Notes: generated by a model from the letters alone, not told the origin. A stretch of 49,455 nt of DNA from JADFDG01 sp965232985 (GCA_965232985.1 CBDDRC010000002.1:1-49455); one strand, 5' to 3'. Counted from the first letter of the stretch, positions 9,102 through 18,589 are shown. Translations and numbers: made by a program.

Positions 9102-9853
9102 CGTGCTGCCGCCCCGATGACCAGCGCCTTCATTTCGCGCACAGCCACAGCCAGCCCGACAACGATCGCCCGGGCAATGATGGCATGGCCGATATTCAGT
9201 TCATTGATACCGGCAATGGCGGCAACCGGCTCAACATTGCGGTAATCAAGCCCGTGCCCGGCATTGACGATCAGGCCATGCGCAATCCCATGCACGACGG
9301 CACGCTCAATACGCGCCAGCTCCTGCGCGCGCGCCTGCTCGTCTTCAGCACCCGCGTACGCGCCCGTATGCAGCTCGACCACCGGCGCACCGCAACGAAT
9401 GCTGGCATCAAGCTGCGCCGGCTCCGGATCAATAAACAGCGATACCTCGATACCCGCCCGACCAAGCCGCTCGCAGGCAGCCTTGATCACCGCCTCGTTG
9501 CCGACAACGTCGAGTCCGCCCTCGGTGGTTACCTCGGTGCGCTTCTCCGGCACCAAACAGCAGTGCTGCGGTTTGACGCGTTCGGCGATTGCAATCATCT
9601 CGGCGGTGACGGCCATTTCGAGGTTCATGCGCGTCTTCAGCACCTGACGCAAGATCTCGACGTCGCGATCCTGAATATGGCGACGATCCTCACGCAAATG
9701 CACGGTAATTCCATCAGCGCCGGCCGTCTCGGCGAGCAATGCTGCTGCAACCGGATCAGGGCAGGCCGTGCCGCGAGCCTGGCGAACAGTGGCAACGTGA
9801 TCAATGTTGACGCCAAGCAACGGGCGCCGAAACGGGTTGACGGGCAACGACAT
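9098..9853 (-). CDS. pdxJ: Pyridoxine 5'-phosphate synthase
   Basis: 251-aa TIM-barrel enzyme that condenses 1-deoxyxylulose-5-phosphate with 3-amino-2-oxopropyl phosphate to give pyridoxine 5'-phosphate in the DXP-dependent vitamin B6 pathway. It shows LGVNIDHVATVRQARG at the N terminus, ADGITVHLREDRRHI, the catalytic-region NLEMAVTAEM and the C-terminal NAGHGLDY and NIGHAIIARA motifs. It follows recO by 3 nt and overlaps acpS, the standard gammaproteobacterial recO-pdxJ-acpS order. Confidence 0.97.
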   Translation of the reverse strand: MSLPVNPFRRPLLGVNIDHVATVRQARGTACPDPVAAALLAETAGADGITVHLREDRRHIQDRDVEILRQVLKTRMNLEMAVTAEMIAIAERVKPQHCCLVPEKRTEVTTEGGLDVVGNEAVIKAACERLGRAGIEVSLFIDPEPAQLDASIRCGAPVVELHTGAYAGAEDEQARAQELARIERAVVHGIAHGLIVNAGHGLDYRNVEPVAAIAGINELNIGHAIIARAIVVGLAVAVREMKALVIGAAAR

Positions 9854-9856
9854 GGA

Positions 9857-10567
9857 TTACTCCGGAAAACGTGCATCAACACGGGCACGACGGAAAAGTT
9901 CACGGCTGTTGAGCGGTTTGTCGCCCAGATGCGGCGCCAACGCCAACCGCATCAACCGCTTGGCATCGTACAGGTCGGCAGCATTGCAAAAAACACCACA
10001 CGCCAGCGCCTGGAGCGCACTGCCACGAAAGCAACGGGCCGCATCAAGCCCTGGCGCAGCAAGCCGAACCCCCTGCTGCGCCTCGAAAGTGTACAGTCGA
10101 CCGGCTTCGACCGGCTCGCCGGCCACGGTTTCCATGTAACGGTGGCCGTAACCGAGTTCATCAATCAACTGCTTCTCGAAGCAGCGCAGCGCAATTTCAA
10201 TCGACTCGCCACCGACCAGTGCATCCAATGTATGGCCGTAGAGTGCAAAAATAACGGGTATCGGCGCGTCGCGATACAGCAGCCGCACCAGCAATTCGTT
10301 GAGGTAAAGCGCAGCATAGAGCCGATGTCCGGCCAGCAGGCGCGGCACGTCGACCGCCTCGACCGACTGTGCCCGCCGCAGCTCGCCACGCCCACCCAAC
10401 GTAATCCGATAACAACGAAAGGGCTGCAATGGATTTGCGCGCCTGGCACCGCGACTGCCGCGCGCCAGCACACCGATGCGTCCCTGTTCAGCAGTCAGCA
10501 ATTCGACAAGCTGGCTGCTCTCGCGATATGCACGCGCGTGCAATACGAAGGCCTCCACGCAATCCAT
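9857..10567 (-). CDS. recO: DNA repair protein RecO
   Basis: 236-aa recombination mediator that, with RecR and RecF, loads RecA on SSB-coated gaps. The N-terminal OB fold is recognisable (VEAFVLHARAYRESSQLVELLT ... GRIGVLARGSRG), followed by the helical C-terminal half with AALYLNELLVRLL and FEKQLIDELGYG. The zinc-binding cysteine pairs found in some RecO proteins are not obvious, as in other gammaproteobacterial members. It lies 7 nt downstream of era and 3 nt upstream of pdxJ, so co-transcription and coupling are likely. The ATG start gives MDCVEAFVL, the usual N terminus. Confidence 0.95.
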   Translation of the reverse strand: MDCVEAFVLHARAYRESSQLVELLTAEQGRIGVLARGSRGARRANPLQPFRCYRITLGGRGELRRAQSVEAVDVPRLLAGHRLYAALYLNELLVRLLYRDAPIPVIFALYGHTLDALVGGESIEIALRCFEKQLIDELGYGHRYMETVAGEPVEAGRLYTFEAQQGVRLAAPGLDAARCFRGSALQALACGVFCNAADLYDAKRLMRLALAPHLGDKPLNSRELFRRARVDARFPE

Positions 10568-10574
10568 GCCAGCC

Positions 10575-11537
10575 TCAGTCGTAGCCGAGGCTCTTCAGCG
10601 CGCGTTCGTCGTCGGCCCAGCCGCCGCGCACCTTGACCCACAGCTCGAGCATGACCTTGCAGCCAAACAGTTTTTCCATGTCCAGACGTGCCTGCGTGCC
10701 GATGTTTTTCAAACGTTCACCGCCACGGCCGATGACGATCGCCTTCTGCCCGTCCTTTTCGACCAGAATCGCCGCGTGAATGCGATACAACCCGGGTTCC
10801 TCGCGAAATTGCTCGATCTCGACCGCCAGCTGGTAGGGAATTTCATCACCGAGCTGGCGCATGACTTTTTCGCGAATCAGCTCCGAAGCGAGGAAACGTT
10901 GCGTCCGGTCAGTGAGCTCGTCGGGGCCGAAAATATGCGGCCGCTGTGGCAGGCGCGCGGCAACCAGGCGCGCCAACGTGTCGACGTTGTGGCCGCCTTT
11001 GGCCGATATCGGCACGATCTCGGCGAATGCGCGCTGCTGCCCAAGCCATTGCAGGTGTGGAAGCAATACTGCCTTGTCGGCAAGCTCGTCGATCTTGTTG
11101 ACGGCAAGAATCACCGGAACTTGCGTTTTTTCGAGGCGCTCCAGCACCAGCGCGTCGTCCTCGGTCCACTTCAGCGCATCGACAACAAAAATGACGACAT
11201 CGACATCGTCAAGCACCGACACCGCTGCCCGGTTCATGTAGCGGTTGATTGCACGCGTCGCCGCCTTGTGGATACCCGGCGTATCGACATAAATGGTCTG
11301 CACAGCACCGGCGGTGCAAATGCCGAGCACCTGGTGGCGAGTAGTCTGCGGCCGGCGCGAGGTAATCGAGAGCTTCTGGCCGATCAGATGGTTGAGCAGC
11401 GTCGATTTGCCGACGTTCGGCCGGCCGACGATGGCCACATGCCCGCACCGGCTTTCTGCAGAATCCGTCACCGGAACTGCGCCCGCACTGGCATTGCCTG
11501 CCGCGCCGTTTTCCTGTCCGAGCTGCTCGTCAACCAC
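10575..11537 (-). CDS. era: GTPase Era
   Basis: 320-aa essential GTPase that binds 16S rRNA and supports 30S maturation. The Walker A/G1 motif GRPNVGKS is at 38-45, switch region at RRPQTTRHQ, G3 as DTPG, G4 as NKID, and a C-terminal KH domain with VIGRGGERLKNIG. The start is a GTG at 11,537 that overlaps the rnc stop by 8 nt. The longer open frame reaches far into rnc and is not credible. The result is a roughly 35-residue Ala/Gly/Glu-rich N-terminal tail before the G domain, longer than in E. coli Era, so the exact start is the least certain part of the call. Confidence 0.95.
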   Translation of the reverse strand: MVDEQLGQENGAAGNASAGAVPVTDSAESRCGHVAIVGRPNVGKSTLLNHLIGQKLSITSRRPQTTRHQVLGICTAGAVQTIYVDTPGIHKAATRAINRYMNRAAVSVLDDVDVVIFVVDALKWTEDDALVLERLEKTQVPVILAVNKIDELADKAVLLPHLQWLGQQRAFAEIVPISAKGGHNVDTLARLVAARLPQRPHIFGPDELTDRTQRFLASELIREKVMRQLGDEIPYQLAVEIEQFREEPGLYRIHAAILVEKDGQKAIVIGRGGERLKNIGTQARLDMEKLFGCKVMLELWVKVRGGWADDERALKSLGYD

Positions 11538-12237
11538 GCCCGCCCGCCTCCGTTTCCAGCAACGCGAGCACCTGCTCAGCGGCAATTTGCTCGGCGACAC
11601 GCCGACTTTCGCCCCAGGCATCAACCGGAACGGCCACACCTTCGGCAACGCAGGTAACGCGAAACTGTTGTGCGTGCGCCTTGCCGGCAGTCTCAACCAC
11701 TTCGTATTGCGGCAACGGCAGGCCACGCCCCTGCAGAAATTCCTGCAACCGGGTTTTTGGATCCTTGACGACGTCCTCAATACGCAGATCGGCCAGTTGC
11801 TGGCCATACCAGCTGCGCACGCAGCCCGCGCTGGCCTCAAGCCCGGCGTCGAGGTACACCGCGCCAATCAGCGCCTCAACGCAATCCGCCAGAATCGAGC
11901 TGCGCCGAAAGCCACCGCTCTTCATTTCTCCCGGCCCGAGCCGTACGTAGCTGCCCAATGAAAACCCCTCGGCGATGCGTGCCAACGCCTCGCCATTGAC
12001 CAGCCGCGCACGGGCGCGGGTCAACTGGCCTTCACTGGCATCGACAAACCGCCGAAAAAGCTCCGCAGCAATAACGTGACCGAGGATGGAGTCGCCGAGA
12101 AACTCAAGGCGTTCGTTGTTGCGCGTGCCGCTGACACTGCGATGCGTGAGGGCAAGCGTAAGCAGATCCCGATCGCCGAACGTGTGGCCCAGGGCCCGTT
12201 CCAACGCGGCGGGATCAGTTCTCGAGGCTTGCCTCAT
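11530..12237 (-). CDS. rnc: Ribonuclease III
   Basis: 235-aa double-strand-specific endoribonuclease that processes rRNA precursors and structured mRNAs. The nuclease signature NERLEFLGDSIL at 42-52 carries catalytic acidic residues, with a second acidic cluster in ADCVEALIGAVYLD. The C-terminal dsRNA-binding domain runs from DPKTRLQEFLQGRG to AEQIAAEQVLALLE. The start is ATG giving MRQASRTD; it overlaps the end of the DUF4845 gene by 23 nt. The lepB - small protein - rnc - era order is conserved in Pseudomonas and relatives. In E. coli rnc autoregulates through a leader stem-loop; I see no equivalent strong hairpin here. Confidence 0.97.
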   Translation of the reverse strand: MRQASRTDPAALERALGHTFGDRDLLTLALTHRSVSGTRNNERLEFLGDSILGHVIAAELFRRFVDASEGQLTRARARLVNGEALARIAEGFSLGSYVRLGPGEMKSGGFRRSSILADCVEALIGAVYLDAGLEASAGCVRSWYGQQLADLRIEDVVKDPKTRLQEFLQGRGLPLPQYEVVETAGKAHAQQFRVTCVAEGVAVPVDAWGESRRVAEQIAAEQVLALLETEAGGRG

Positions 12238-12604
12238 GGGATGTGGCAAAGTGCATGTTGATGTTGATATCCATCTCGTCGCTCTGAAACACCGGCCTTT
12301 CAACGATGTAGTCGATGTCGGCAGTGAGCATGCCATCGGCACGCGACAACTTGATGGCATCCTTGCCAAGTTCACTGAGACGAATATTGTTGATACTCAA
12401 CTGATTAGCGATTCTCCGCATGACTTCGTCATTGCGTTGCAGGCCCATCCGTGGCTGGTTGATCATGTTGCGGGTGACCTCGCTGACCGACAGGAAATCG
12501 AGGTAAGCCGGTACGATTTTGATCGCGACGGAGACGATACCGCCGATGATCGCGATGAGTAAAATCAGGCCGAAAAACGAGAATCCCTGTTGTTGTTTTA
12601 GCAT
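12215..12604 (-). CDS. DUF4845 membrane-anchored protein
   Basis: 129-aa protein between lepB and rnc, the usual position of DUF4845 proteins. The N terminus MLKQQQGFSFFGLILLIAII resembles a type IV pilin-like helix (basic start, G-F, then a hydrophobic stretch at about 8-30), followed by a soluble domain with VEVTR/NMINQPRMG-type helices. No E5-type pilin residue is evident, so it may be only a single membrane anchor. The start at ATG 12,604 lies 4 nt after the lepB stop. Function is unknown; the constant link with lepB suggests a role at the membrane, but that is inference from position only. Confidence 0.82.
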   Translation of the reverse strand: MLKQQQGFSFFGLILLIAIIGGIVSVAIKIVPAYLDFLSVSEVTRNMINQPRMGLQRNDEVMRRIANQLSINNIRLSELGKDAIKLSRADGMLTADIDYIVERPVFQSDEMDININMHFATSHEASLEN

Positions 12605-12608
12605 TTGC

Positions 12609-13394
12609 CTATTCTCCAAGCCCTGGCTGGAAATCATAGATATTGCCGTTGCGTGCAAAAGACGGGAAGTGCAGGCCCGGCTCCTTGTGCATCCAGACGT
12701 AGAACGCCTTGCCGACAATGAGATGATCGGGCACAAAACCCCAAGCACGACTGTCCATACTATTATCACGGTTATCGCCCATTACGAAATACTCTCCTGC
12801 CGGAACACGCTGCTCCCAAACCGGCGCGAACGGCTCCCGGCCCTCAATGCGGCGGAGGGTGAAGTTGTGCTCGCCAAGCTGCTCGCGATAGAGAATTTCA
12901 GCACCACCTTCCAGCAGTACCTGCCGACCCAGCATCGCCATTGGTACTTCGGCGCCGTTGATCGACAGGCTGCCATGGCGATAGGCGACGAGATCACCCG
13001 GCAGGCCGACGATGCGCTTGATGTAACTGGTGCTCGGCTGCAACGGGTAACGAAACACCAGCACGTCACCGCGCTGCGGCTCACCGACGGGAACAACCCG
13101 GGTGCCGATCACCGGCAAACGCAGACCATAGGCGAACTTGTTGACGACGATGTAATCGCCAACCTGAAGTGTCGGCAGCATGGAACCCGAAGGAATGGTG
13201 AACGGCTCGGCAAGAAAGCTGCGCAACACCAGCACCAGCGCCAGTACCGGGAAAAATGACCGGGAATACTCGATCACCGTCGGCTCGGCGGCACCTTCGG
13301 CACGGCGGGCACGCAACCAGAGACGGTCGATCAACACCACAACACCGGTGACGAAGGTCGCGAGCACCAGCCAGAATGCAAAATCGATATCCAT
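12609..13394 (-). CDS. lepB: Signal peptidase I
   Basis: 261-aa inner-membrane serine protease that cleaves signal peptides from exported preproteins. It has TM1 at about 5-25 and TM2 at about 46-62, then the catalytic serine S71 in IPSGSMLPTL and the general base K126 in SYIKRIVGLPGD. Box E is seen as GDNRDNSMDSR. Its ATG and the lepA stop share one base (TGATG), so translation is probably coupled. The position after lepA is the classical lepA-lepB operon. Confidence 0.97.
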   Translation of the reverse strand: MDIDFAFWLVLATFVTGVVVLIDRLWLRARRAEGAAEPTVIEYSRSFFPVLALVLVLRSFLAEPFTIPSGSMLPTLQVGDYIVVNKFAYGLRLPVIGTRVVPVGEPQRGDVLVFRYPLQPSTSYIKRIVGLPGDLVAYRHGSLSINGAEVPMAMLGRQVLLEGGAEILYREQLGEHNFTLRRIEGREPFAPVWEQRVPAGEYFVMGDNRDNSMDSRAWGFVPDHLIVGKAFYVWMHKEPGLHFPSFARNGNIYDFQPGLGE

Positions 13395-15199
13395 CAGTCC
13401 TTACCTACCTTGAGTACAGCCAGGAACGCTTCCTGCGGCACCTCGACTCGACCGAGCTGCTTCATGCGCTTCTTGCCTTCCTTCTGCTTATTGAGCAATT
13501 TCTTCTTGCGCGACACGTCGCCACCGTAGCACTTGGCAATCACGTTCTTGCGCAGCGCCTTGACGTTGGTGCGGGCGATAACATGGGCACCGATCGCCGC
13601 CTGGATCGCGACATCGAACATCTGCCGCGGGATCAGCTCCTGCATTTTCTCGATCAACTGGCGACCGCGGTTGGCGGCGATGTCGGCGTGGCACATGATC
13701 GACAGCGCATCAACCTTCTCGCTGTTGATCAGCACGTCGACCTTGACCAGCTTGCTGGCCTCGAAGCGCTTGAAGCCATAATCAAGCGAGGCAAAACCGC
13801 GACTGACAGATTTGAGGCGGTCAAAGAAATCCATGACGACTTCCGCCATCGGAATTTCCCAGGTCAACTGCACCTGATTGCCGTGGAATACCATGTTCTT
13901 CTGAACGCCACGGCGCTCGACACACAGGGTAATGACGTTGCCGAGATGTTCCTGCGGCACGAGAATGTGCACTTCGGCAATCGGCTCGCGCACTTCCTCA
14001 ATATGAGAAATATCGGGCAACTTGGAGGGGCTGTCGACGTAGAGCAGCTCACCTTTGCGGGTCAGCACCTCGTAGACAACCGTCGGCGCCGTGGTGATCA
14101 AATCAAGGTCGTACTCGCGTTCAAGCCGCTCCTGAATGATCTCCATGTGCAACAGCCCAAGGAAACCGATGCGGAAGCCAAAACCCAGCGCGTCGGAGGA
14201 TTCCGGCTCAAAGAACAGTGAAGCGTCATTCAGTGACAGCTTGTTGAGCGCCTCGCGGAAATCCTCGTAATCCTCACCGTTCACCGGGAACAGCCCGGCG
14301 TACACCTGCGGTTTGACTTTCTTGAAACCCGGCAGCGCTGCGGTATCCGGCGTTTTCGCATGGGTGAGCGTGTCGCCTACCGGCGCGCCGTGAATGTCCT
14401 TGATGCCGGCGACGACATAACCAACTTCGCCGGCTTCCAGCACGCCGGTTTCCTTGCGCTTGGGCGTGTGAATGCCGACGACGCCGACTTCGTGGGCATG
14501 ACCGGTCGACTTGACGTAGATCTTCTCGCCTTTTTTAAGCACGCCGTTCATGACGCGCACCAGCGACACCACGCCAAGGTAGTTGTCGAACCAGGAATCG
14601 ATGATCAGCGCCTGCAGCGGCGCGTTGCGCTCGCCTTTCGGTGCCGGAATACGCTTGACCAGCTCCTCAAGCAAATCGTCGACGCCAGCGCCCGTCTTGG
14701 CGCTGACAAGGCAGGCGTCGGACGCGTCGACGCCGATGATGTCGGCAATTTCCTGCTTCACGCGCTCAGGTTCGGCCTGTGGCAGGTCAATCTTGTTCAG
14801 CACCGGCATCACTTCAAGTTCAAGTTCAAGCGCGGTGTAGCAGTTGGCCACCGACTGCGCCTCTACGCCCTGTCCGGCATCGACCACCAGCAGCGCACCT
14901 TCGCAAGCCGACAGCGAACGCGAGACTTCATAGGAGAAGTCGACGTGGCCGGGCGTGTCGATGAAGTTGAGCTGGTAGACCTGGCCGTCACGTTTCGAGG
15001 TAAACGGCAAGGTGACGCTCTGCGCCTTGATGGTGATGCCGCGCTCGCGCTCGATATCCATCGAGTCGAGCACCTGCGCGCTCATCTCGCGTTGAGTAAG
15101 ACCGCCACAGATCTGGATAAAGCGGTCGGCGAGCGTCGACTTGCCGTGATCGATGTGGGCAATGATCGAAAAATTGCGGATGTTCGCGATGTCGGTCAC
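13394..15199 (-). CDS. lepA: Elongation factor 4 (LepA)
   Basis: 601-aa ribosome-associated translational GTPase (EF4) that back-translocates or rescues stalled ribosomes and aids 30S biogenesis. The G1 motif AHIDHGKST is at 14-22, the switch II region as DTPGHVDFSYEV and G4 as NKIDLP. The C-terminal LepA-specific domain is present, with basic KCYGGDVSRKKKLLNKQKEGK near the end. Length equals the family norm. It lies between mucD (82 nt upstream) and lepB. Confidence 0.98.
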   Translation of the reverse strand: MTDIANIRNFSIIAHIDHGKSTLADRFIQICGGLTQREMSAQVLDSMDIERERGITIKAQSVTLPFTSKRDGQVYQLNFIDTPGHVDFSYEVSRSLSACEGALLVVDAGQGVEAQSVANCYTALELELEVMPVLNKIDLPQAEPERVKQEIADIIGVDASDACLVSAKTGAGVDDLLEELVKRIPAPKGERNAPLQALIIDSWFDNYLGVVSLVRVMNGVLKKGEKIYVKSTGHAHEVGVVGIHTPKRKETGVLEAGEVGYVVAGIKDIHGAPVGDTLTHAKTPDTAALPGFKKVKPQVYAGLFPVNGEDYEDFREALNKLSLNDASLFFEPESSDALGFGFRIGFLGLLHMEIIQERLEREYDLDLITTAPTVVYEVLTRKGELLYVDSPSKLPDISHIEEVREPIAEVHILVPQEHLGNVITLCVERRGVQKNMVFHGNQVQLTWEIPMAEVVMDFFDRLKSVSRGFASLDYGFKRFEASKLVKVDVLINSEKVDALSIMCHADIAANRGRQLIEKMQELIPRQMFDVAIQAAIGAHVIARTNVKALRKNVIAKCYGGDVSRKKKLLNKQKEGKKRMKQLGRVEVPQEAFLAVLKVGKD

Positions 15200-15280
15200 G
15201 GGCAGAGAGTACGCAGCGTAAGGGAGGGATCAGGCAAGGCCGGGCATTCTAGCGGATTTGCCCGGCCCCTGGGGATCGGC

Positions 15281-16774
15281 CTACCTGATCTGAATCGGTA
15301 CGTACTGCGCGCTGTCGCCGCGGTTGATCAGCAGCGGTATCCACTTCTGCGCCGGCAGCTTGTCAATGACCGCATTGAAGGTGGCCAGGCTATCAATCTC
15401 GCGATTATTGACCGCGACGATGACATCGCCCGGGCGCAGCCCGACGCTGCTTGCCGGCTCGCCAGTGACACGCGCCACCATGACGCCGCCCTTGATGCCA
15501 AGCTGCTTGCGCCTGGTCTCCGGCAGGGCCTCGACCAGCAGACCCAGACGGCTTGCCGACGCGGACGCGACGGCCGGCGCAGCGGCCCCGCTACCAGCGC
15601 CAGCGCTGTCGGTATCGGCCAGGTCTTCCTCGCTCGGCAACTCGCCGATCTTTACCTTGACCTCGCGCACCCGGCCGTCGCGCATAACCTTGAGGGTCGC
15701 GATACTGCCCGGCTTCATCCGGCCCACGAAGTGGGGCAAATCCGAGGAAAACACCACATCCTGGCCGTTGAACGCGGTGATGATGTCACCTTCCTTCAGG
15801 CCCGCGGCGGCGGCCGGCGCATCCGGCATCACCTTTGCCACCAGCGCGCCTTCGGCACGGGCAAGCCCGAACGACTCGGCAAGATCACGGTCAACATCCT
15901 GGATGACCACACCCAGCCAGCCGCGTGCCACTTTGCCACCGCCCTTCAACTGCTCGACAACCTCCATGGCGACATCCATCGGGATGGCAAATGACAGGCC
16001 CATGTAGCCGCCGCTGCCGGAAAATATCTGTGAATTGATGCCAATGACTTCGCCGGCAAGATTGAACAGCGGGCCGCCGGAATTGCCCGGGTTGATGGCA
16101 ACGTCAGTCTGGATGAACGGCACATAGTTTTCGCGCGGCAGACCGCGACCGAGCGCGCTGACGATGCCGGCGGTCACCGAGTAGTCGAAACCGAATGGCG
16201 CGCCGATGGCGAATACCCACTCACCGACGCGTAACTGGTCGGACTTGCCGATCTTCGCCACCGGCAGGTCCTGCGCATCGACCTTGAGCAGGGCGATGTC
16301 GCTGCGCTTGTCGGTGCCGATCACTTTCGCCGCCAGCTCACGGCGATCGAGCAGACGCACCGTCACCTTGTCGGCACCGTCGATCACATGGTTGTTGGAC
16401 AGGATGTAGCCATCGGCCGAGATGATGAATCCTGAACCGAGGCCCTGCTGTGGTCGGCGCTGCTGCGGCGGCGGCATTTCGAAATTGAATTGATCGCCAA
16501 AGAAGCGCTTGAGAATTTCCGGCACCTCGCCCTGCATATTGCCCTGCATGGCCGGGCGCGTCGCTTCGACACTGATGCTGACCACACTGGCCTTGTTTTG
16601 CTCGACCAGCCCGGTGAAATCCGGCAGGCCCGCAACGGCCGGCCGCGCTGGTGCAGCGGCTGCCGCCAGCGCTGGCGCGCCAGCACTGGCGCCGGCACTG
16701 GCAATGCCGAACCCGGCCCCGAACGCGGCCAGGGCAATGGAGACAAACAACAGCAATCGATGCAGCATGTTCAT
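15281..16774 (-). CDS. mucD: Periplasmic serine protease MucD (DegP/HtrA family)
   Basis: 497-aa Do-like protease. A signal peptide (about 1-28, hydrophobic, Ala-rich) is followed by a long Ala/Pro-rich linker, then the trypsin-like domain with the triad H129 (SNNHVIDGADK), D159 (KRSDIALLKV) and S232 (NPGNSGGPLF), and two PDZ domains (about 270-360 and 410-490). In Pseudomonas MucD degrades misfolded envelope proteins and damps the AlgU response; here it follows rseB by 39 nt in the same operon. The chosen ATG has GGAG seven bases upstream; a second ATG two codons later cannot be excluded. Confidence 0.95.
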   Translation of the reverse strand: MNMLHRLLLFVSIALAAFGAGFGIASAGASAGAPALAAAAAPARPAVAGLPDFTGLVEQNKASVVSISVEATRPAMQGNMQGEVPEILKRFFGDQFNFEMPPPQQRRPQQGLGSGFIISADGYILSNNHVIDGADKVTVRLLDRRELAAKVIGTDKRSDIALLKVDAQDLPVAKIGKSDQLRVGEWVFAIGAPFGFDYSVTAGIVSALGRGLPRENYVPFIQTDVAINPGNSGGPLFNLAGEVIGINSQIFSGSGGYMGLSFAIPMDVAMEVVEQLKGGGKVARGWLGVVIQDVDRDLAESFGLARAEGALVAKVMPDAPAAAAGLKEGDIITAFNGQDVVFSSDLPHFVGRMKPGSIATLKVMRDGRVREVKVKIGELPSEEDLADTDSAGAGSGAAAPAVASASASRLGLLVEALPETRRKQLGIKGGVMVARVTGEPASSVGLRPGDVIVAVNNREIDSLATFNAVIDKLPAQKWIPLLINRGDSAQYVPIQIR

Positions 16775-16813
16775 GGGCTGACTCCGTAACAGGGTAATGA
16801 AAAAACGCAAGCC

Positions 16814-17827
16814 TCAGCGCGGTACGCCAGCGGCGACACGATGGCGCGTACTCTCAACAATCTTCACCGCCGTACCAGCCGGAATTTCCCCCACCAGCGT
16901 GACCTGAAAATGCCCGGCCGCAGCGGCGTCGAGCACACCGCTCACCACAGCGGTCGGACCGATCTGCCGGCCCATCGGTTTCGCGCCGACGGCGGCTTTC
17001 TCGACAAAAAACGAGAATGCTGCCAAGCCATCGGAATAGGTCACCGCCGACACCGTTTCCGGCGCCGCGCCTACGCGCTGGGTCTGGCTGCCGGTGATTC
17101 TGAAACCCGGCGGCAACCACATCGGTGCGACCGCCGGCACCGCCGCCTCGACAACACGCACAATGCTCAGCGTCTGTGCCAACGGCCCGGCCGGCACGGT
17201 AAACATTTCCTTCGGCACCCTGATGTCGGTATCGATGTCGACAAACTCAACCGACTCCAGCGCAGCGCCCTTGCGGTTGACGATTTCATAGCGCAGCGGC
17301 AGCCGGCTCTGGCGATCGATCCAGATACGGTGGCCGAAACGATGGGCATCGCGCGGGACGATCTCGACATAATCGGCAGTGCGGCCAGCAACCCGCGATT
17401 GTCCGGCACGCGCCACGGCATAGCCCTGCGCGATGGAGTTGTCGATTGCCGCGAAGGCACGAAACGGGCCGCCGGCGCGGGCAGCATCCAACCGCGTCAT
17501 GCGCGCATCGGGATGCACGCAGATGGTTTCGTCACCGCGCCGGATGATCTCGTTGGTCGTGTTGTCAAGGTGAGACAGTCGCTCGTACTCGATGCCATCA
17601 AACACCGCATGCACCACTTGCATCGAATCCATGCGATTGCCGCGCACGTAGACAAAACGGCCACGAAAATTGCCCTGGCGCCAGGCATCACTGACCTGGC
17701 GCAGCAGCTCAAGGCCAGCCTTGGCGGTATCCGCAGCATCGGCAGCCTGTGCCACCGGCATGCCAGGCAGGAGGAGCACTGCAATGAGCACCAACAACGC
17801 GCGACGCAGTACCCTTGGCAACATCAT
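16814..17827 (-). CDS. rseB: Sigma-E regulatory protein RseB/MucB
   Basis: 337-aa periplasmic regulator that binds the periplasmic domain of anti-sigma factor RseA and protects it from cleavage. An N-terminal signal peptide (about 1-28, ending VAQA) precedes a MucB/RseB N-terminal domain (about 35-210, with FRGRFVYVRGNRMDSMQVVH and RIWIDRQSRLPLRYEI) and a C-terminal domain containing WLPPGFRITGSQ and YSDGLAAFSFFVE. The ATG abuts the rseA stop with no gap, so translation is coupled. No mucC (rseC) gene follows; mucD comes directly after. Confidence 0.95.
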   Translation of the reverse strand: MMLPRVLRRALLVLIAVLLLPGMPVAQAADAADTAKAGLELLRQVSDAWRQGNFRGRFVYVRGNRMDSMQVVHAVFDGIEYERLSHLDNTTNEIIRRGDETICVHPDARMTRLDAARAGGPFRAFAAIDNSIAQGYAVARAGQSRVAGRTADYVEIVPRDAHRFGHRIWIDRQSRLPLRYEIVNRKGAALESVEFVDIDTDIRVPKEMFTVPAGPLAQTLSIVRVVEAAVPAVAPMWLPPGFRITGSQTQRVGAAPETVSAVTYSDGLAAFSFFVEKAAVGAKPMGRQIGPTAVVSGVLDAAAAGHFQVTLVGEIPAGTAVKIVESTRHRVAAGVPR

Positions 17828-18493
17828 TCAACGCCCTGCTTCGCCATCAAGGCTGACCACCCGCGCATAGGGCGCAAGACCGCGGTTGCTCGTCTGGCTC
17901 GCCGCCTGAGCGTGACGGGCCAGATAGGCGTTGAGGCGATCCTGGCCGGCAGTCGGTGAGCCGGACTGGTCGTCCGGCAGCAGCAGCTCCTCGCCATCTT
18001 CACGCACCATCAGCATGGGCCCGAGTGCAACGGTCTGGGCACCGGCAGCAGGTGCAGCAACCGTGCCGGCAATCATGCTTTCGCCAACACCGGAAACGCC
18101 GGGACGCAGTGCCTGCCAGGCAAACACCGTCACTACGGCCATGCTCGCCGCCACAGCAACGCTGGCCAGCGGTTTGAGCCAACTCGCCTGCCGCCAGCGC
18201 GACGCCTTGATGCGCGCTGCGGGCCTGCCGGCGGCGGGCATATCCGCCGACTCATCAAGGCGGCCGGCAACGACTGCACGCAGATCGATGTGGGCGAAGC
18301 CGCCGGCCTCGCCGCGCAGCGCCGATTGCGCCACGTGGTAACGCTGCCAGCGCTGCGCCAGGGCCGCATCATCGGCCACCGCACGCAGCGCCTGACGCAA
18401 CTCGTGCTCGCTCGTTTCGCCATCCATGAGCGCCGAGAGCAATTCGCGATCGCGGTCCTGATGATCGCGGTCATGAAAGGTATCGTTGTTCAT
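17828..18493 (-). CDS. rseA: Anti-sigma-E factor RseA/MucA
   Basis: 221-aa membrane-spanning anti-sigma factor. The cytoplasmic sigma-binding N-terminal domain (about 14-80) reads RELLSALMDGETSEHELRQA and WQRYHVAQSALRGE, as in RseA/MucA. One TM segment is seen at about 107-128 (LKPLASVAVAASMAVVTVFA), followed by a periplasmic tail of about 90 residues where RseB would bind. It follows rpoE with a 96-nt gap. The start is ATG giving MNNDTFHDRD; the upstream in-frame extension lacks homology. Loss or truncation of this gene gives mucoidy in P. aeruginosa; here it is intact. Confidence 0.94.
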   Translation of the reverse strand: MNNDTFHDRDHQDRDRELLSALMDGETSEHELRQALRAVADDAALAQRWQRYHVAQSALRGEAGGFAHIDLRAVVAGRLDESADMPAAGRPAARIKASRWRQASWLKPLASVAVAASMAVVTVFAWQALRPGVSGVGESMIAGTVAAPAAGAQTVALGPMLMVREDGEELLLPDDQSGSPTAGQDRLNAYLARHAQAASQTSNRGLAPYARVVSLDGEAGR

Positions 18494-18589
18494 CTCTTGT
18501 CTTGCCCCAGCCAATGACGGGTTTTCCCAGCTGGTCAATTGGAGCCGCCAGCACGGCGATTGGTTCCCGTTCTGTTTCGTTTTTGTTGT

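Noticed and set aside
14360..15994. 544-codon open frame on the plus strand
   Set aside because: Antisense shadow of lepA and mucD, with no homology and no ribosome-binding site.
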